A stretch of DNA of 64,000 nt from Acetobacterium paludosum (GTDB taxonomy: Bacteria; Bacillota; Clostridia; Eubacteriales; Eubacteriaceae): the NCBI RefSeq assembly GCF_008086595.1, contig NZ_RXYA01000010.1, positions 103,850 to 167,849 on the forward strand. Reading direction: 5' to 3'. This document shows positions 18,352-26,140 of this stretch, one piece after another. The notes below the pieces were generated by a model. It was given only the letters and a program-made list of their open reading frames with translations. It did not search any database and was not told the origin of the DNA. Each line of letters starts with the position of its first letter. The stretch's first letter is position 1. The translations under genes and the position numbers were made by a program.

Positions 18352-19125
18352 TTAGTTCAGTATCTCAGCAACGGCAGCCATGATCGCTTCGAAGCGGCTG
18401 ACGGGCCAGGCGCTTCGGGTGAAAAACAAACCGTCCACATTTTCAAGAAGCGCATAAGGTTTGGCGTTATCGATATTGACGCTGCCGCCATAAAGAAGCG
18501 GTATGTCTGCTCCCAACTCGCCATAAAGTTCAATCATAATATTTCTCAGATGATTATGGATTTCCTCGACATAAGAAGCTTCGGGAGGCGTTCCGCTGTC
18601 GCCGATTGCCCAGACGGGTTCATAGGCTACCCAGAATTTTCCGATGGCATCGGAAGGCACATTCTTCAGGGCGATCTTCAATTGTTTGGCCAGCATTTCT
18701 TTGGAAACGCCGTAGTTTTTGTCCTCCCGCTTTTCACCGATGCAGATGAGCGGGGTAAAACCGAAATTTAATGCGGCCAGCGTTTTTAAATTGACCGATT
18801 CATCCGTTTCATAAAGATGCTGCCGGCAATCGTTGTGACCGAGTAGGGCAATATCGATACCGATTTCTTTGAGCATCACCGGTGAAATTTGTCCGGTGAA
18901 CTGTCCGAAATCCTCATAGTGCATATTCTGCGCGCCCAATTTCAGAGCGGTATTTTCAGCAACCATGAGCTCCTTCATTTTCCAGAGATGCGTAAAAGGC
19001 GGGATAATGAAGAAATCGATCTGGGGATAGTTCTTGATCGTCGCCATCAATTCGGATGTGTAAGCGAGACCTTCAGCCGTTGTTTTATTCATTTTCCAGT
19101 TGGAACCTAATAAAAATTTTTTCAT
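18352..19125 (-). CDS. Triose-phosphate-isomerase-like isomerase, possibly for tetrulose phosphates
   Basis: 257-residue TIM-barrel protein of the TpiA family. Catalytic Lys11 (NWKMN), His97 and Glu169 (AYEPVW) are kept, as is YGGSV at 212-216. Three specificity regions differ from ordinary TpiA. The usual GHSERR reads GHNDCR (96-101). Loop 6 after AIG reads DSGTPP instead of TGKTAT-like sequence. The C-terminal LVGGASL phosphate loop is replaced by LFFTRSAW (233-240). Such changes are familiar in the TpiA-like enzymes of erythritol/erythrulose pathways (EryH, LerI). It sits 7 bases after the RpiB-like gene in one operon. Family is certain; substrate is inferred. Confidence 0.85.
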   Translation of the reverse strand: MKKFLLGSNWKMNKTTAEGLAYTSELMATIKNYPQIDFFIIPPFTHLWKMKELMVAENTALKLGAQNMHYEDFGQFTGQISPVMLKEIGIDIALLGHNDCRQHLYETDESVNLKTLAALNFGFTPLICIGEKREDKNYGVSKEMLAKQLKIALKNVPSDAIGKFWVAYEPVWAIGDSGTPPEASYVEEIHNHLRNIMIELYGELGADIPLLYGGSVNIDNAKPYALLENVDGLFFTRSAWPVSRFEAIMAAVAEILN

Positions 19126-19132
19126 AACGCCT

Positions 19133-19582
19133 CTATTTCATATGCGTTTTTTCCAGGGTTCTCATTTTTTCAACTTTTTGTGTTGATCCACCGCCCTGGA
19201 ATTCGCTTTTTAACCATGCTTCTGCAACCATTTTGGCATGTTCAACGCCAATGACACGAGCGCCCATGGTCAGTACATTGGCGTCATTGCTTTTTGCAAG
19301 CCGTTCCGCAGAATAGACATCATGACAGGTGCCGGCGAAAACCCCGGGCACTTTGTTTGCCATCATAGCTACGCCCAAACCGGTTCCACAGAACAAAAAT
19401 CCGCGATCAAATTTATGATTGCTGATCGCTTCAGCCAGGTTAAAGGCAATCTCCGGGTAATCACAATCGTGAGTTGAAGAATATTCTAAATCAGTGATAT
19501 CATAGCCAGCCGTTTTTAAATAATTGAAAATCTGATTTTTAAAATCGATGGCCGCATCATCACAATCTACAGCAATTCGCAT
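19133..19582 (-). CDS. RpiB/LacB-family sugar-phosphate isomerase
   Basis: 149 residues. Cys65 in FCGTGLG is the usual enediol base of RpiB, and the ends (NDANVLTMGARVIG, QKVEKMRTLE) are typical. Two residues used by ribose-5-phosphate isomerases are changed: the DHAG motif near the start reads DDAA (8-11), and the His of the RxHN motif is Ser98 (KSND). That His assists ring opening in RpiB, which open-chain tetrose phosphates would not need. With the TpiA-like neighbour and DhaK/L/M genes this suggests the EryI/DerI-type reaction, D-erythrulose-4-phosphate to D-erythrose-4-phosphate. AAGGAGG precedes the ATG. The assignment to a specific substrate is tentative. Confidence 0.85.
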   Translation of the reverse strand: MRIAVDCDDAAIDFKNQIFNYLKTAGYDITDLEYSSTHDCDYPEIAFNLAEAISNHKFDRGFLFCGTGLGVAMMANKVPGVFAGTCHDVYSAERLAKSNDANVLTMGARVIGVEHAKMVAEAWLKSEFQGGGSTQKVEKMRTLEKTHMK

Positions 19583-19663
19583 AATTATCCTCCTTAGAAT
19601 GATTGATTTTGTTTAAGGTATTCTATCAAACGATACGGTAATATTATGGCATAGATATGTTGT

Positions 19664-19692
19664 TTTGTAAAGAATGCAGGGGTTGGGGTCAA
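19664..19692 (-). promoter_or_regulatory. Candidate promoter for the RpiB-like/TpiA-like operon
   Basis: Read on the minus strand: TTGACC (19692-19687), 17 bases, TACAAA (19669-19664), about 80 bases upstream of the RpiB-like start. The match is moderate. No sigma-54 site was seen for this operon, unlike dhaM and dhaK. Confidence 0.4.
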
Positions 19693-19775
19693 GTTGGAAA
19701 TTCGAAAGAAAATTGATTGATCAATAGAAACCGCTAGCTCAATATTTGCATGGATAAAGAGACAATGGAGGGGAT

Positions 19776-21800
19776 ATGGAAAAAAGCCAACGGGTAAAAA
19801 TCACGAATAAAAACGGACTTCATACCAGGGTTGCCGCGATGGTTGTCAGGCAGTCTCAAAAAATCGAAAAAATGTGGAACTGCCAGCTTTATCTGAGGCG
19901 CCTGAATTCTCATTCAGGTGTTCCCTGCAATAGTGTCCTGCCGCTGGTATCTTTGAAATTGAAAAATGGCGAGATGGTTGAGGTGTACACCGATGAGAAC
20001 GGAAGTGAGGAAGCGGTTTTCGGGCTGGCCGATTTTATCAGACAGATATCAGAACTTGAAATTCCTGAAACGGAGGCAGTCGATACAATTCTCCAGGAAA
20101 ACACACTGGCCAGTGAAAAAATATTTGAAAGTATCAACAACGGCCTCATCGCAATGGACAGTAATGGCAGCATCAATATTTTCAATAAAGCGGCAGAAGA
20201 AATCACCGGAATAAAGGCGAGCGATATTATTGGAAAAAAAGGAGACGAATGGGTTCCCAATTTCAATTTAAAGGATCTGTTAAATACAAAAAAAGAAAAA
20301 CTTGGTTTAAAACATAAAATCGGTAAAAAATGGGTAATAACGAACAAGAGTCCCATTATTGTCGATGAGGAGGTTGTTGGCGGCGTCGTGGTGTTTCAGG
20401 ATATTTCACAGATAGAAGAATTATCCTGGGAACTTCATAGTGTTAAAGAGTTGAAGGAAAAGTTCAACACGATTCTGGAAACGGTTGACGATGGCATCTG
20501 CATGATCAATCGAAACCGGGAGATTACTTATGTGAATCTTCCTTTTGTGAGAATGTTTAAAAAAGAAGGAATCCAGGTTTTGTCTCGAAAAATACAGGAT
20601 TTGTTTCCGGAAGAAAAATTTCGAGATGATTTTTTCATGGGCAAAGATGAGATCATCATCGTTACGAAGGGCGGACGGGAATTTATTATGCATGCCCGGC
20701 CGATTGTGATTGAATCCAAATTTACCGGAAATGTTGTCGTGGCGAAAGAGCTGACGGAAATTGCCAAGCTGGCAGACCGGATTGAACTGCTGTCGGAAAA
20801 GACGCGCTTTCTTCAGGATGAGCTTGATAAGAAAGAGAGCCTTAATCCCTCCTTTAACAATATTGTTGGTAAAAGCGGGGCCTTGATGGAGAGCCTGACG
20901 GTGGCGTCAAAAGCGGCCCGAACTGATGCAGCGGTCCTGATTCGGGGGGAAAGCGGCACCGGTAAAGAACTGGTGGCGAGAGCCATCCATCGGGGCAGTT
21001 CAAGAAACAAAAAACCTTTTGTCGGAATGAATTGTGCGGCCATCCCCTCAAATCTTTTGGAAAGTGAGCTTTTTGGTTATGAAAAAGGAGCATTCACCGG
21101 AGCCTATAAAGAGAAACGGGGAAAATTAGAAATAGCGAGTGGCGGAACGATTTTTCTGGACGAAATTGGCGATATGGATAAAGCCATGCAGGCCAAGCTG
21201 TTAAGAGTGCTGCAGGAACAGGAAATCGAGAGAATCGGTGGCATCGAACCTATTAAAATTAATATTCGGGTGATTGCTGCGACCAACAGCCCGCTTGAAA
21301 AAATGATGGAGGAGGGGGATTTCCGCCGGGACCTGTATTATCGATTAAATGTGATAACCGTTATGCTTCCGCCTTTGTGGCAGAGAAAAGGCGATATTCC
21401 AGTTCTGGTGGAGCATTTTACCGAGAAAATAAGCAAAAAGTATGATTTGCCGAATTGTACCATTAAGAAAAGTGCATTGATGGCATTAGAACAATACCGC
21501 TTTCCCGGAAATGTCAGAGAACTTGAAAATATTATCGAGCGGGGAATGACATTATCGAATAATGAGTGGATTTCCATTGACGATCTGCCTAATCATTTAA
21601 GGGATGAAGTGAATGATAAAAAGAAAAACAACCGTCCGTTTGCATTGGATGGGGATAATCTCCCCACACTTGAAGAAATGGAACGGGAACTGATCGGATT
21701 GGCCTTAAAAAAACATGGAAGTTTCAGGCAGGCAGGTTTGGCTTTGGGATTGGATCACAAGACCATATCTGCAAAAGCGAAAAAGTATGACTTGAAATGA
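19776..21800 (+). CDS. Sigma-54-dependent activator with N-terminal HPr-like domain
   Basis: 674 residues. Residues 1-90 resemble the PTS protein HPr, keeping the phospho-histidine context NGLHTRVAA (His16, Arg18) and an NSVLPLVSL stretch at the HPr Ser-46 region. PAS-type domains follow at about 112-215 and 225-335. The AAA+ domain (about 365-590) has Walker A GESGTGKE near 391 and GAFTGA near 438, needed to contact sigma-54 RNA polymerase. A Fis-type helix-turn-helix closes the protein. It lies just upstream of dhaM and two sigma-54 promoters and probably activates them, perhaps sensing PTS phosphorylation through His16. The E. coli counterpart DhaR lacks an HPr domain. Confidence 0.88.
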   Translation: MEKSQRVKITNKNGLHTRVAAMVVRQSQKIEKMWNCQLYLRRLNSHSGVPCNSVLPLVSLKLKNGEMVEVYTDENGSEEAVFGLADFIRQISELEIPETEAVDTILQENTLASEKIFESINNGLIAMDSNGSINIFNKAAEEITGIKASDIIGKKGDEWVPNFNLKDLLNTKKEKLGLKHKIGKKWVITNKSPIIVDEEVVGGVVVFQDISQIEELSWELHSVKELKEKFNTILETVDDGICMINRNREITYVNLPFVRMFKKEGIQVLSRKIQDLFPEEKFRDDFFMGKDEIIIVTKGGREFIMHARPIVIESKFTGNVVVAKELTEIAKLADRIELLSEKTRFLQDELDKKESLNPSFNNIVGKSGALMESLTVASKAARTDAAVLIRGESGTGKELVARAIHRGSSRNKKPFVGMNCAAIPSNLLESELFGYEKGAFTGAYKEKRGKLEIASGGTIFLDEIGDMDKAMQAKLLRVLQEQEIERIGGIEPIKINIRVIAATNSPLEKMMEEGDFRRDLYYRLNVITVMLPPLWQRKGDIPVLVEHFTEKISKKYDLPNCTIKKSALMALEQYRFPGNVRELENIIERGMTLSNNEWISIDDLPNHLRDEVNDKKKNNRPFALDGDNLPTLEEMERELIGLALKKHGSFRQAGLALGLDHKTISAKAKKYDLK

Positions 21801-21807
21801 GCTTAGT

Positions 21808-21840
21808 TTGGCATGATAATTGCTATATGATAACGTATAC
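21808..21840 (+). promoter_or_regulatory. Sigma-54 promoter upstream of dhaM
   Basis: TTGGCAT at 21808-21814 and TTGCT at 21820-21824, with the required 10 bases between GG and GC. It lies 8 bases after the activator gene stop and about 93 bases before dhaM. The 9-base sequence AACGTATAC follows at 21832-21840 and recurs after the dhaK promoter. Confidence 0.85.
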
Positions 21841-21916
21841 CTATTGTAGAGGGTCGGGCTGTTGAGAAGCCTGACAGATACTTCTGGTAAATGCACTTTA
21901 AAAAGGAGGATGAATA

Positions 21917-22312
21917 ATGACGGGCGTGATTATTGTATCCCACAGTGAAAAACTGGCAGAAGGTCTGAGAGACATTGCGATGGAAATGAATGATGGCAGC
22001 GTCGAGATCATTGCTGCCGGCGGCGCTGACGGAGGACGTATTGGCACCAATACGCTGAAGATTAAAGCCGCAATTGAGGCATTGGCAGACCGTGAGCATA
22101 TTCTTATTTTCGTTGATCTGGGAAGCTCGGTTATGAGCAGCGAGGCGGCCATTGATCTTGTCGATGATGCGATTCAGGAAAAAGTTCATATCGTGGATTC
22201 TCCGTTAGTTGAAGGCGTTATTGGCGGTGTTGTCCAGGCGACAATCTGCAATGATCTGGACGAGATTTTAGCAACTTGCAGTGAAAGTGCAAGGATGAAA
22301 AAAGTATGCTAA
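21917..22312 (+). CDS. dhaM: PTS phosphoryl donor subunit DhaM (EIIA-like domain only)
   Basis: 131-residue EIIA-mannose-type protein of the DhaM family, with the phospho-histidine at His9 (IIVSHSEKLAEGL) and the dimer/active-site segment ILIFVDLGSSVMSS. It relays phosphate from PTS HPr to ADP bound on DhaL. It has only the EIIA domain; E. coli DhaM carries HPr and EI-like domains as well. AAGGAGG precedes the ATG. It is separated from dhaK by 147 bases containing a second sigma-54 promoter. Confidence 0.92.
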   Translation: MTGVIIVSHSEKLAEGLRDIAMEMNDGSVEIIAAGGADGGRIGTNTLKIKAAIEALADREHILIFVDLGSSVMSSEAAIDLVDDAIQEKVHIVDSPLVEGVIGGVVQATICNDLDEILATCSESARMKKVC

Positions 22313-22363
22313 TTGGGGAATTTTCACCCGCTTGGGTAAAAACAACCCATGTCTGAAATCAAG

Positions 22364-22383
22364 ATAAGCTTTGAATGGCTTAT
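22364..22383 (+). promoter_or_regulatory. Inverted repeat upstream of the dhaK sigma-54 promoter
   Basis: ATAAGC (22364-22369) and GCTTAT (22378-22383), spaced by 8 bases, about 16 bases upstream of the -24 element. It could be a binding site for the activator or an architectural protein, or just a small hairpin ending dhaM transcripts. No run of T follows. Confidence 0.3.
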
Positions 22384-22398
22384 TCTGAGGATTCTATA

Positions 22399-22434
22399 TT
22401 GGCATGGTTCTTGCTCTTTTTAGAAAACGTATAC
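22399..22434 (+). promoter_or_regulatory. Sigma-54 promoter upstream of dhaK
   Basis: TTGGCAT (22399-22405) and TTGCT (22411-22415), with GG and GC 10 bases apart, followed by AACGTATAC at 22426-22434, as downstream of the dhaM promoter. It is 45 bases before the dhaK start. Confidence 0.85.
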
Positions 22435-22459
22435 AAAATATATATTTTAGGAGGATAAA

Positions 22460-23467
22460 ATGAAACGATTAATCAATGATCCCTATGATGTTGTAGAAGA
22501 AATGTTGGAGGGATACGTCCTTGCACACAAAGATTATGTGACATTGATCACTGAAGGTGAAGCTCAGGGTCGCGTGGTTCTCAGCAAGACTGCTAAGAAA
22601 AAAGACAAAGTGGGCGTTATCATCGGTGGCGGATCCGGACATGAACCATTATTTCTTGGTTATGTTGGAAAAGGTTTTGCAGATGCTGCCGTTATCGGCA
22701 ATATCAATACATCACCTTCTCCAGACCCATGCTATGCAACAGCAAAAGCAGTCAATACCGGAAAAGGATGTATTTATCTTTACGGCAACTATGCTGGAGA
22801 TGTCATGAACTTTGACATGGGTGCGGAAAAAGCCGATGAGGAAGACGGCATCCGGGTTGAAACGGTTACCGTAACAGACGATGTTATTTCCTCCGAAAAT
22901 ATTGAAGACCGTCGCGGTATTGCCGGTATGTTTTTTGTTTTCAAAAGTGCCAGCGCAAAAGCCGATATGGGTGCAGATTTGGATGAAGTTGTAGCGGCGG
23001 CTCAGAAATGCAACAGTGTCACCCGCACCATGGGTGTGGCCATGTCATCGGCGACCCTGCCTTCCAAAGGAGGCCCGATTTTTGAAATGGAAGACGGCGA
23101 TATGGAAATCGGCATGGGGATTCATGGCGAGCCAGGCGTACGACGTGGAAAAATTGAACCGGCAGATCGAGTAGTTGATCAAATTATGGAACCGATTTTA
23201 GCAGATCTTCCCTTTGCTAAAGGTGATGAAGTATATGTCCTTGTCAACAGCTTAGGCGCTACGCCAATTCTCGATTTGCATATTTGTTTTAGACGTGTTG
23301 CCCAGATTCTGGAAGAAAAAGGAATCACAATTTACAAATCATTAGTCGGCTCTTTCGCTTCGTCGATGGATATGGCGGGCATGTCGGTAACGCTGGTCAG
23401 ATTGGATGATGAACTGAAAGAACTACTGGATTATCCCTGTGATGCTCCATATTTCACCCAGGTTTAA
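22460..23467 (+). CDS. dhaK: Dihydroxyacetone-kinase-type substrate-binding subunit DhaK
   Basis: 335-residue DhaK. His222 (GMGIHGEPGV) corresponds to the histidine that binds the ketone covalently as a hemiaminal. His61 (GGGSGHEP) and Asp114 (GDVMNFD) match the two residues that help catalysis. It presents the ketose to DhaL-ADP for phosphorylation. The usual substrate is dihydroxyacetone, but DhaK-like kinases also act on erythrulose, which the isomerase neighbours make plausible. It starts after TAGGAGG and is followed at 126 bases by dhaL, with a hairpin between. Confidence 0.93.
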   Translation: MKRLINDPYDVVEEMLEGYVLAHKDYVTLITEGEAQGRVVLSKTAKKKDKVGVIIGGGSGHEPLFLGYVGKGFADAAVIGNINTSPSPDPCYATAKAVNTGKGCIYLYGNYAGDVMNFDMGAEKADEEDGIRVETVTVTDDVISSENIEDRRGIAGMFFVFKSASAKADMGADLDEVVAAAQKCNSVTRTMGVAMSSATLPSKGGPIFEMEDGDMEIGMGIHGEPGVRRGKIEPADRVVDQIMEPILADLPFAKGDEVYVLVNSLGATPILDLHICFRRVAQILEEKGITIYKSLVGSFASSMDMAGMSVTLVRLDDELKELLDYPCDAPYFTQV

Positions 23468-23543
23468 TCACTTTTTTTGCCATTAGTCTAAACTTGAATA
23501 AACCGTTCGAATCGAAAAAAATAAACAGCTTAATAACAAAACC

Positions 23544-23570
23544 GGGCAGGCAGTTTTCTGTCTGCCCTTT
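23544..23570 (+). terminator. Hairpin between dhaK and dhaL
   Basis: GGGCAGGCAG, loop TTTT, CTGTCTGCCC (one G-T pair), followed by only TTT. It may be a partial terminator or an mRNA-stability element setting the DhaK to DhaL ratio. Confidence 0.5.
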
Positions 23571-23592
23571 AATCCATTGTCAGGAGAGAATG

Positions 23593-24234
23593 ATGAGTGA
23601 ATATATACTAAACAAAGACTATTTTATCAAGGTCATTGAAGACCTTGCCGTTTTGGCTGAAGAAAAGAAAGACTATTTTTCAGAATTGGATTCTGCCATT
23701 GGCGATGGTGATCATGGGATGAATTTGAGTATTGGCTTTCGTGAAGTAACCAAAAATTTGGATAGTTGGAAAGCAGAAGACATCAGCACCCTGTTTAAGA
23801 ATGTCGGAACGGCCTTGCTGGATAAGGTTGGCGGTGCTTCCGGACCATTGTACGGCGGATTTTTTATGAAATTCGGCTTGCCTGTAAAAGGAAAAGAAGA
23901 AGTGACTTTTGATGAATTCATCGAGATGATGGAAACCGGTGTTGCCATTATCGAAAAGCGCGGAAAAGCCAAAGTGGGTGATAAAACGATGGTTGATACA
24001 CTGCGACCGGCTGTGGATGCACTAAAGGCCGCTTATGTTGATGAAAAACTGGAGCCTAAAGAGGCGATGAAAAAAGCAGCCGCAGTCGGCTCAGCCGGTT
24101 CGGACTCGACGATTCCTATTATCGCCAAAAAAGGACGGGCCATGAGACTGGGTGAACGGGCAATCGGTCACCGTGATCCAGGTTCTGCTTCGAGTACCGC
24201 AATTCTGGCAATTTTTTATAACAATATGCCGTAA
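23593..24234 (+). CDS. dhaL: Dihydroxyacetone-kinase-type ADP-binding subunit DhaL
   Basis: 213 residues, the normal DhaL length. AIGDGDHGMNLS near residue 35 supplies the aspartates that hold Mg-ADP. GGASGPLYGGFF, GDKTMVDTLRPA and the C-terminal HRDPGSASS are conserved. It takes phosphate from DhaM His9 via bound ADP and passes it to the ketose on DhaK. The frame is open from 23494, but AGGAG at 23582-23586 fits ATG at 23593. With dhaM and dhaK it forms a complete PTS-linked kinase. Confidence 0.93.
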   Translation: MSEYILNKDYFIKVIEDLAVLAEEKKDYFSELDSAIGDGDHGMNLSIGFREVTKNLDSWKAEDISTLFKNVGTALLDKVGGASGPLYGGFFMKFGLPVKGKEEVTFDEFIEMMETGVAIIEKRGKAKVGDKTMVDTLRPAVDALKAAYVDEKLEPKEAMKKAAAVGSAGSDSTIPIIAKKGRAMRLGERAIGHRDPGSASSTAILAIFYNNMP

Positions 24235-24311
24235 AGAATTTAATGAGAGCGGGATTTAGAAAAATCCGTGATCAACGGCGTAGACTGTAGATAAAGCGTC
24301 AAAGTAAGTAT

Positions 24312-24341
24312 CGGAGACAATCCTGATAGTATTTGTCTCCG
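24312..24341 (+). other. Hairpin in the 160-base gap after dhaL
   Basis: CGGAGACAA (24312-24320) pairs with TTGTCTCCG (24333-24341); no T run follows. It probably protects or loosely ends the dha transcript. The rest of 24235-24394 shows nothing I can identify. Confidence 0.4.
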
Positions 24342-24394
24342 GTAGCGGCTTATCTGCAACCTTATAGTTTATTGAAAATGCTGAGGCGATAGCC

Positions 24395-24423
24395 TTGACA
24401 ATTTTGAGATAAAGGAATAGAAT
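24395..24423 (+). promoter_or_regulatory. Sigma-70 promoter of the amidohydrolase-kinase operon
   Basis: TTGACA (24395-24400), a 17-base spacer and TAGAAT (24418-24423). It is placed relative to its leader RNA just as the promoter at 17532 is relative to the glpP leader. Confidence 0.82.
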
Positions 24424-24430
24424 GAAAAAG

Positions 24431-24550
24431 AAGTAAACCATTACAAGAGAATAACACAGGGCAAGAGGTTAAGAGATGTCCGTATGATACTGTGGGTACG
24501 CCGCACTGGGATTTCCGGGAGTGTGCCCTTGGTATGATGCGGATTTTTTT
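24431..24550 (+). ncRNA. Attenuator leader RNA upstream of the amidohydrolase operon (copy B)
   Basis: Homologue of the leader at 17567-17688, similar from the likely +1 to the T run. ACAGGGC (24456-24462) can pair with GCCCT (24525-24529). The strand 24479-24490 pairs with 24532-24543 as the terminator stem, followed by seven T (24544-24550). Differences between the copies within the terminator stem preserve pairing through wobble. The central loop differs most. The likely regulator is GlpP, encoded behind copy A. Confidence 0.72.
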
Positions 24551-24570
24551 GTATAGAGAAAGGAAATACA

Positions 24571-26124
24571 TTGAAAAGAAAAACGATCGAAAACAAGCTT
24601 GCCCTCATTAATGGAATCGGCATTACCATGGATGAGAAGAATCCCAACTGTCAGGGAATTTATATTAAAAACGGAAAAATCGAAGAAATCGGAAACACCG
24701 AAGCCATAAAAATGATGGCGGAAAAAGAAAATGCAAAGATAATTGATCTTCAGGGGAAGACCTTTTTACCAGGACTTCACGACTGTCATGTTCATATGAT
24801 GAACACCGGTTTATCCGCGATCGGCATTGATTTATACCACTGTCGATCCATTGCAGAGATATTGAAAACACTGGCTGAAGAGCAAACATCCGACCCGGAG
24901 GAATGGATTTACGGCTATGGTCTTGATGAGTCCCGATTGCTGGAGAAAAGACCGCCGACCGCTCAGGAACTGGATACTCGGTTTAAAGAGCGTCCGATCT
25001 ATCTGGCCGATCGGGGACTGCATTATACCCAGGTCAATACGGCTGCCATGGAAGCCATGGGGTTTCTGGGAACAGAAGAAGGGCTTATTAAAGACCAAGA
25101 GGGGAACGTCATCGGGAGGCTGCAGAGCAAGGCGAACAGCCATGCCCGAAAATTCTTTTTTGACAAAATGACAAGCGAACAGCGAGAAACGGCGATCCGG
25201 TACACGGCGGAGATAGCGGTGAAAGCCGGAGTGACCACGATCCATGCGATGGAAGGCGGAGATCTATCTTCGGATGAGGATATTCCGGTGTTCCTGGAAT
25301 TAATGGACCGTTTGCCGGTGCATGTTGTGCTGCACTGGTGCAGCACGAAAATTGAAGAGGTCATTGAAAAAGGCCTCGGCGTCATTGGTACCGATATGTT
25401 GTTGGATGGCTCCATTGGCTCCCGAACGGCGGCTTTTGAGGAACCGTATTGCGATGATTCCAGCACCAAAGGTGAGCTATATTATAGCGATGAATGGATT
25501 ATTGATTATATTGTTGCGGCCCATAAAAACAATCTGCAAACCGGATTCCACGTCATTGGACAGCGGGGCATCACCCAAGTTCTCGATTGTCTGGAAAAGG
25601 CGTTGAACCGGTATCCCATCGCGGATCATCGCTTCCGGCTCGAACATTTTGGCTTTCCGGATCAACGGGATATTCAGCGGGCGGCGGATTTGGGGGCGGT
25701 TGTTTCCACCCAACCGGCCTTCACCTATTTGCGGGGCGGCCCGGACAGCGTTTATGCAGATCGCGTTGGAGCAAAACGAAACCGTCGGGCCTATCCCATC
25801 CCGGAATTTCTGGAGGCGGGGCTTATTGTCAACGGCGGCTCGGATTCGAATGTCACTCCGATCAATCCGGTGCTGGGCATTCATGCAGCTGTTAATCCCC
25901 CCTATGTTCAGAATGCCATAAGCCCGTTTCAGGCACTGCGCTTATTCACCATTGACGGGGCCTATACTGCCAAAGAGGAAAAAATACGCGGGTCTTTGAG
26001 CCCTGGAAAAGCAGGGGATATCACCGTATTGTCTCATAATCCATTGGAAGTGTTACCCCGAAATATAAAAGATATTTCTATTGAAATGACCATTTATCAA
26101 GGAAATATTGTCTATCAAAAATAA
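24571..26124 (+). CDS. Amidohydrolase of the YtcJ-like (amidohydrolase 3) family
   Basis: 517 residues with the metal-dependent amidohydrolase layout: an N-terminal beta-sandwich, the HxH metal motif in PGLHDCHVHM near residue 70, further barrel motifs (TIHAMEGG, FHVIGQRG, RLEHFG) and a late GGSDSNVTP segment with the final metal Asp. Family members hydrolyse amide or carbamate bonds in small cytoplasmic substrates; the substrate here is unknown. It starts with TTG after AAAGG, directly behind leader copy B, and is 16 bases ahead of the FGGY kinase gene. This pairing is unusual and suggests it releases or processes a polyol-type compound. Confidence 0.85.
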   Translation: MKRKTIENKLALINGIGITMDEKNPNCQGIYIKNGKIEEIGNTEAIKMMAEKENAKIIDLQGKTFLPGLHDCHVHMMNTGLSAIGIDLYHCRSIAEILKTLAEEQTSDPEEWIYGYGLDESRLLEKRPPTAQELDTRFKERPIYLADRGLHYTQVNTAAMEAMGFLGTEEGLIKDQEGNVIGRLQSKANSHARKFFFDKMTSEQRETAIRYTAEIAVKAGVTTIHAMEGGDLSSDEDIPVFLELMDRLPVHVVLHWCSTKIEEVIEKGLGVIGTDMLLDGSIGSRTAAFEEPYCDDSSTKGELYYSDEWIIDYIVAAHKNNLQTGFHVIGQRGITQVLDCLEKALNRYPIADHRFRLEHFGFPDQRDIQRAADLGAVVSTQPAFTYLRGGPDSVYADRVGAKRNRRAYPIPEFLEAGLIVNGGSDSNVTPINPVLGIHAAVNPPYVQNAISPFQALRLFTIDGAYTAKEEKIRGSLSPGKAGDITVLSHNPLEVLPRNIKDISIEMTIYQGNIVYQK

Positions 26125-26140
26125 AATATGGAGGAGAAAG

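Noticed and set aside
19725..19740. ATTGATCAAT palindrome upstream of the HPr-sigma-54 activator as an FNR/CRP site.
   Set aside because: The half-site spacing is wrong for FNR and CRP; a 10-base palindrome in AT-rich sequence is weak evidence.
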